NCBI GenBank assembly: GCA_029974835.1
Contig: JARKQN010000029.1
Coordinates: 45,121-109,120 of the forward strand
Source: Bacteroidales bacterium
GTDB taxonomy: Bacteria > Bacteroidota > Bacteroidia > Bacteroidales > VadinHA17
Length of the DNA stretch: 64,000 nt
Direction of reading: 5' to 3'
The notes under the pieces were generated by a model that made no database searches, was not told the origin of the DNA, and saw nothing but the letters and a program-made list of their open reading frames with translations. Both the position numbers and the translations under genes were made by a program. Of this stretch, positions 60,651 to 64,000 are shown one piece after another (the stretch's first letter is position 1; each line of letters begins with the position of its first letter).

Positions 60651-62156
60651 ATGGTAAGAGTAAGATTTGCACCGAGCCCCACAGGGCCGCTTCATATAGG
60701 AGGAGTCAGGACTGCGCTCTATAACTATCTTTTTGCCCGGAAAAACAACGGAACGTTTATACTGCGCATTGAGGATACGGACCAGACCCGTTATGTGGAA
60801 GGTGCAGAAGAATATATTTTTGAATCGCTGGAATGGTGCGGACTGAAAGTAGACGAAGGTGTCAGGGAGGGAGGACCTTACGGCCCTTACCGGCAAAGTG
60901 AGAGGAAAGGCATCTACAGGGAGTATGCTGAAATGCTTCTTAAAAAAGGAGATGCATATTACGCATTCGATACCCCTGAAGAACTGGAAAATGAAAGAAA
61001 GAGGGCCGAATCGGGGGGAGAGACTTTCCTTTATAACAGTTCGGTAAGAGACAGGATGAAAAATTCCCTTACACTTCCTGAGGCTGAGACCCTTAAAAAG
61101 GTTGAAACCGGCGAGCCTTACGTCATAAGGTACAGGATGCCGGCCGGCATTCAGATAGAATTTGACGATATTATCAGGGGTCATATAACGGTCAACTCCT
61201 CTACTCTCGACGATAAGGTGCTTTTCAAATCGGACGGCATGCCCACATACCATCTTGCAAATATTGTGGACGATCACCTTATGAAAATCACTCATGTGAT
61301 AAGAGGAGAAGAGTGGCTTCCTTCTCTCCCCCTTCACGTGATGCTATACCGCTCATTCGGCTGGGAGGCGCCTTTGTTTGCCCATCTGCCCCTTCTTCTT
61401 AAACCCGATGGTAAAGGAAAACTGAGCAAACGCGACGGCGATAAGATGGGCTTCCCTGTTTTCCCTCTTTACTGGCCTTACGGCGAAACCGCCAGAGGAT
61501 ACAGGGAAGACGGCTATTACCCCGAAGCGTTCGTGAATATGCTTGCCCTCCTGGGATGGAACCCCGGTACCGACCGGGAAATATTTTCCCTCGATGAACT
61601 TGTTGCCGGATTTTCACTCGAAAGAATAAACAAATCCGGAGCAAGGTTCGACCCGGTAAAGGCTAAATGGTTCAACCATATTTACATCCAGCGGAAAACA
61701 AATAACCAGCTTGCAATGGAATTCAGGGAGATCCTGCGGACAAAAGGTTATCATTACGATATAAACCGCCTTGAAATACTGGCAGGTCTCGTGAGGGAAC
61801 GCATAAGTTTTGTTAAGGATATGTGGGATGAAACCTCATTCTTCTTCAGTCCGCCTGAGGCTTATAATGAAGAAGCTGTCAGAAAAAGGTGGAAGGAAGA
61901 ATCCCCGGCCATATTAAATGATATTGCCGGAGTACTGGGCACAACGGAGGACTTCAGCACTGAATCTGTCGAAGAAAAAATAAAGAACCTCATTGCCGCG
62001 AAAGGCTACAATAACGGAACAGCCATGCATTCACTGAGGCTGGTCCTTGTCGGGGAACTCAGAGGACCGGGGATCTTCGATATTATAAGCTGGCTCGGCA
62101 GGGAAGAGACGCTCAGCAGAATAAACAGGGGCATTGAAGCGTTGCAGGGAAGATAG
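60651..62156 (+). CDS. gltX: Glutamyl-tRNA synthetase
   Basis: Charges tRNA-Glu. The 501-residue protein has VRFAPSPTGPLHIGGVRTALYNYLFA with the HIGH-type motif, LRIEDTDQTRYVEGAE, and the KMSKS equivalent KLSKRDGD. The C-terminal anticodon-binding helical domain is complete. The frame opens earlier at a TTG (60618), but the ATG at 60651 begins exactly at the conserved N-terminus. With glnS also present, this enzyme need not be non-discriminating. Confidence 0.97.
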   Translation: MVRVRFAPSPTGPLHIGGVRTALYNYLFARKNNGTFILRIEDTDQTRYVEGAEEYIFESLEWCGLKVDEGVREGGPYGPYRQSERKGIYREYAEMLLKKGDAYYAFDTPEELENERKRAESGGETFLYNSSVRDRMKNSLTLPEAETLKKVETGEPYVIRYRMPAGIQIEFDDIIRGHITVNSSTLDDKVLFKSDGMPTYHLANIVDDHLMKITHVIRGEEWLPSLPLHVMLYRSFGWEAPLFAHLPLLLKPDGKGKLSKRDGDKMGFPVFPLYWPYGETARGYREDGYYPEAFVNMLALLGWNPGTDREIFSLDELVAGFSLERINKSGARFDPVKAKWFNHIYIQRKTNNQLAMEFREILRTKGYHYDINRLEILAGLVRERISFVKDMWDETSFFFSPPEAYNEEAVRKRWKEESPAILNDIAGVLGTTEDFSTESVEEKIKNLIAAKGYNNGTAMHSLRLVLVGELRGPGIFDIISWLGREETLSRINRGIEALQGR

Positions 62157-62205
62157 GGCGATGACATTCACAGGAAGTTAATGATCATTCTTTTTTATCT
62201 GCCGG

Positions 62206-62940
62206 ATGGAGGAATGGTATTCACGCACTGAATTGTGTCTGGGACCTGCTGCACTTGAGAAGCTAAGGGGGGCAAATGTGCTTGTTGCAGGCCTCGGAGG
62301 GGTAGGGTCATATGCCGCCGAAATGATCTGCCGCGCAGGAGTCGGCAAAATGACCATTGTGGACGGGGACACAATCCATCCTTCCAACCGGAACAGGCAG
62401 CTCCTTGCCCTCAAATCAACCGAAGGCTTGGCAAAAGCCCTGCTGATGGAAAAAAGGCTGAAAGATATAAATCCCGGTATTGAAATAACTGCCATAAATG
62501 AATACATCCGCGACGACAGGATGATAGAGATACTTTCGGAGCAGTTCGATTACGTTGTTGATGCCATCGACACCCTTTCTCCGAAGGTGTGGCTTATATT
62601 TCACAGCCTTAAAAGAAACCTGAAAATCGTCAGTTCGATGGGTGCAGGGGGCAGGTTCGATCCTCTTCAGATAAGGGTGGCCGATATATCGGAATCGTAC
62701 GGATGCAGCCTGGCCCGCATTCTCCGTAAAAAGCTGCACAGGCTGGGAGTGAATGAAGGCTTCAGGGTTGTCTGGTCGCCCGAGGATGTCGATAAAACCA
62801 GGGTAAAGGAAACATCGGGAGAAAGAAACAAGGCTTCGGTTGTCGGAACAATATCATACATGCCGGCTGCATTCGGCTTAATATGCGCGTCTGTGGTGAT
62901 CAGGGATTTGGCCGGAATAAACACCGGACAGGAGCAATGA
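62206..62940 (+). CDS. tcdA: tRNA threonylcarbamoyladenosine dehydratase (ThiF/MoeB-type)
   Basis: TcdA (CsdL) uses ATP to cyclise t6A37 to ct6A in tRNA. The 244-residue E1-like protein has ATP-binding VLVAGLGGVGSYAAEMICRAGVGKMTIVDGD, NRNRQLLAL, and a DAIDTLSPKVWLI segment. The TcdA-like R/K pattern NVLVAGLGGVGS and length distinguish it from ThiF/MoeB, which carry extra domains or cysteines. It follows gltX on the same strand after 49 bases. Together with tsaE in this window it points to a full t6A modification route. Confidence 0.9.
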   Translation: MEEWYSRTELCLGPAALEKLRGANVLVAGLGGVGSYAAEMICRAGVGKMTIVDGDTIHPSNRNRQLLALKSTEGLAKALLMEKRLKDINPGIEITAINEYIRDDRMIEILSEQFDYVVDAIDTLSPKVWLIFHSLKRNLKIVSSMGAGGRFDPLQIRVADISESYGCSLARILRKKLHRLGVNEGFRVVWSPEDVDKTRVKETSGERNKASVVGTISYMPAAFGLICASVVIRDLAGINTGQEQ

Positions 62941-62941
62941 A

Positions 62942-63985
62942 TCAGCCCGCAAGAAGGTTGCAGCCCCTCACGTCGCTGTGATCATACCTCCCGAGCACTT
63001 CAAAACTGCCGTTTTCGTGCAGACGCCCGAGATCCCATGTGGCAATGAAGGAACACGAATTTATGTTGGCAAGATCAATGATGTTTAGTGCACCCGCCTG
63101 TCCCGGTTCGGATGAGACACTAAAGGGGTCGTTAAGCTCCCTTACTAGAATTTTCATCCACGGGGGGCAGCGAAAAAGACCCTCACCGTCCGACCATGCC
63201 TGGCTGAGAAGCTCTGTCATGCCGTATTCGGAATGGATTGTCCTGACACCCAGATTATTCATCAGCCTCGAGTGAAGTTCACCACGCGTAATTTCCTCCC
63301 TGCGTCCCTTCATTCCGCCTGTTTCAACCACAATAACCTCTGTAAGATCCATAGGTTTTGCTTCGGCAAAATCGAGAAGGGCATAGCTTATGCCCATCAG
63401 AATGCATTTTTTCCCTTCCCTCACTGCATCTCCGAGAATACCGGCAAGGTGATCATAATTCCGGGTAAAGAACCCGCTCCTCTTATCTGCACCCGACCTT
63501 ATCAGATGGTTTACCATGTAGGAGAGAGAACCGGACGGCCTTTCTTCGGGAGATGGCATCAGGGCAGCTATAAGATAGTGGGACGGGCTGCCGTAAAAAA
63601 GATCAAATCCCCTTAAAAGTGATTCGTTATAGAGAGACAGATCGGTAACATAGTGCCTGCTCTTCACCTTAGCGGTGGTTCCCGAACTTTCAAATACTAT
63701 TTCAGGGGTGCCCGGGCCTGTAATTACAATGTGATTACGAAAGAACTCCACCGGAAGGAACGGAATATCCAAGGTATTTCTTACGGATGCAGGATCTCTG
63801 CCAAGGCAGCTGAGAAATTCCCGGTAGATTTTATTCTCTGAAGCCTGCCGCATAAAAATCTCAATAGCAGCCTTCATGAATTCTGCTTCTCCGGCCAGAC
63901 TGAAAATCCTGTCCGCTATTGATTCCCTCATCATTTTGGGAAGGTCATTGTTCCGTCGGGCTGAAAAACCCATTCGAAAGTGCAT
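62942..63985 (-). CDS. LuxE/PaaK-like acyl-protein synthetase family protein
   Basis: The 347-residue protein belongs to the ANL superfamily branch that includes LuxE, which activates fatty acids as acyl-AMP. Visible features are FLPVEFFRNHIVITG, the nucleotide-binding FESSGTTAKVKSRHY, VVETGGMKGRREEITRGELHSRL, SEYGMTELLSQAW and a C-terminal DLGRLHENGSFEVLGRYDHSDVRGCNLL. The start could be the ATG at 63985 (15 bases from the window edge), 63973 or 63934; the last, MMRESIADRIFSL, fits best with folded sequence. No luciferase or fatty-acid reductase genes are near. The acyl substrate is unknown. It converges on tcdA with 1 base between them. Confidence 0.85.
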   Translation of the reverse strand: MHFRMGFSARRNNDLPKMMRESIADRIFSLAGEAEFMKAAIEIFMRQASENKIYREFLSCLGRDPASVRNTLDIPFLPVEFFRNHIVITGPGTPEIVFESSGTTAKVKSRHYVTDLSLYNESLLRGFDLFYGSPSHYLIAALMPSPEERPSGSLSYMVNHLIRSGADKRSGFFTRNYDHLAGILGDAVREGKKCILMGISYALLDFAEAKPMDLTEVIVVETGGMKGRREEITRGELHSRLMNNLGVRTIHSEYGMTELLSQAWSDGEGLFRCPPWMKILVRELNDPFSVSSEPGQAGALNIIDLANINSCSFIATWDLGRLHENGSFEVLGRYDHSDVRGCNLLAG

Positions 63986-64000
63986 TCTGCGTAAGGCCTC

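Overview
The window reads as chromosomal DNA of a Bacteroidota, most likely a Bacteroidales/Marinilabiliales-like anaerobe or facultative anaerobe. The evidence is the presence of PorX, PorW/SprE and GldH (type IX secretion and gliding families confined to this phylum), an HU/CCDC81-SPOR protein, DUF4954, a FISUMP lipoprotein, a CarboxypepD_reg TonB-dependent receptor, and several Bacteroidota-type promoters (TAnnTTTG at -7). Coding density is high and both strands are used. There is no prophage, CRISPR array or complete insertion sequence.

Layout. 1-3082: 3' part of glmS and a DUF4954 beta-helix protein. 3087-9178: a tight minus-strand operon (wbpE-wbpD-wbpB-wbpA-galE-rfbB) for nucleotide sugars, including a route to UDP-2,3-diacetamido-2,3-dideoxyglucuronic acid. 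9356-14199: HU-SPOR protein, metG, a DUF2846 protein and an LD-carboxypeptidase. 14200-25541: a long minus-strand run, read from the right as holB, ricT-like, gldH, trmB, an alkyltransferase-like gene, mrp, nifU-like, porW, porX, tsaE, ald; three of these are T9SS/gliding genes. 25564-31538: tpx, a Tat-exported ThuA protein, ProX-like editing protein, SiaC-like regulator, rnhA, marC, folB and glnS. 31636-34289: a DNRLRE lipoprotein, tRNA-Gln(CUG), and a roughly 1-kb gene-free stretch carrying a duplicated tRNA 3' end and nested inverted repeats. 34290-38085: an ATP-grasp ligase, a SulP-STAS-carbonic anhydrase fusion and acylphosphatase. 38265-48428: exported proteins (FISUMP lipoprotein, M28 and C1 peptidases, an apparently exported O-methyltransferase), an RND pump without an outer-membrane factor, and a TerB-like protein. 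48471-51831: yraN, a NarL-type two-component pair and waaA. 52002-58215: TonB-dependent receptor and B12-dependent ribonucleotide reductase. 58237-63985: kbl-tdh threonine degradation, gltX, tcdA and a LuxE-like protein that runs to the right edge.

How the parts fit. The strongest theme is the cell envelope. GlmS feeds UDP-GlcNAc synthesis, the Wbp enzymes convert UDP-GlcNAc to a diacetamido-uronic acid sugar nucleotide, and WaaA builds the LPS inner core. In Porphyromonas gingivalis a sugar of the Wbp/Vim pathway links T9SS cargo to A-LPS, so finding Wbp genes within 20 kb of porX, porW and gldH is suggestive. It remains an inference, because no cargo protein with a T9SS C-terminal domain and no PorU are in the window. 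A second theme is translation (three aminoacyl-tRNA synthetases, a tRNA, trmB, tsaE, tcdA, a ProX-like editing protein).

No wholly new multi-gene system is evident. The best leads are the T9SS genes embedded in a housekeeping run, the GlmS-DUF4954 pair, the HU-SPOR protein, the exported methyltransferase, and the nested inverted-repeat and tRNA-end duplication around 33.3-33.9 kb.
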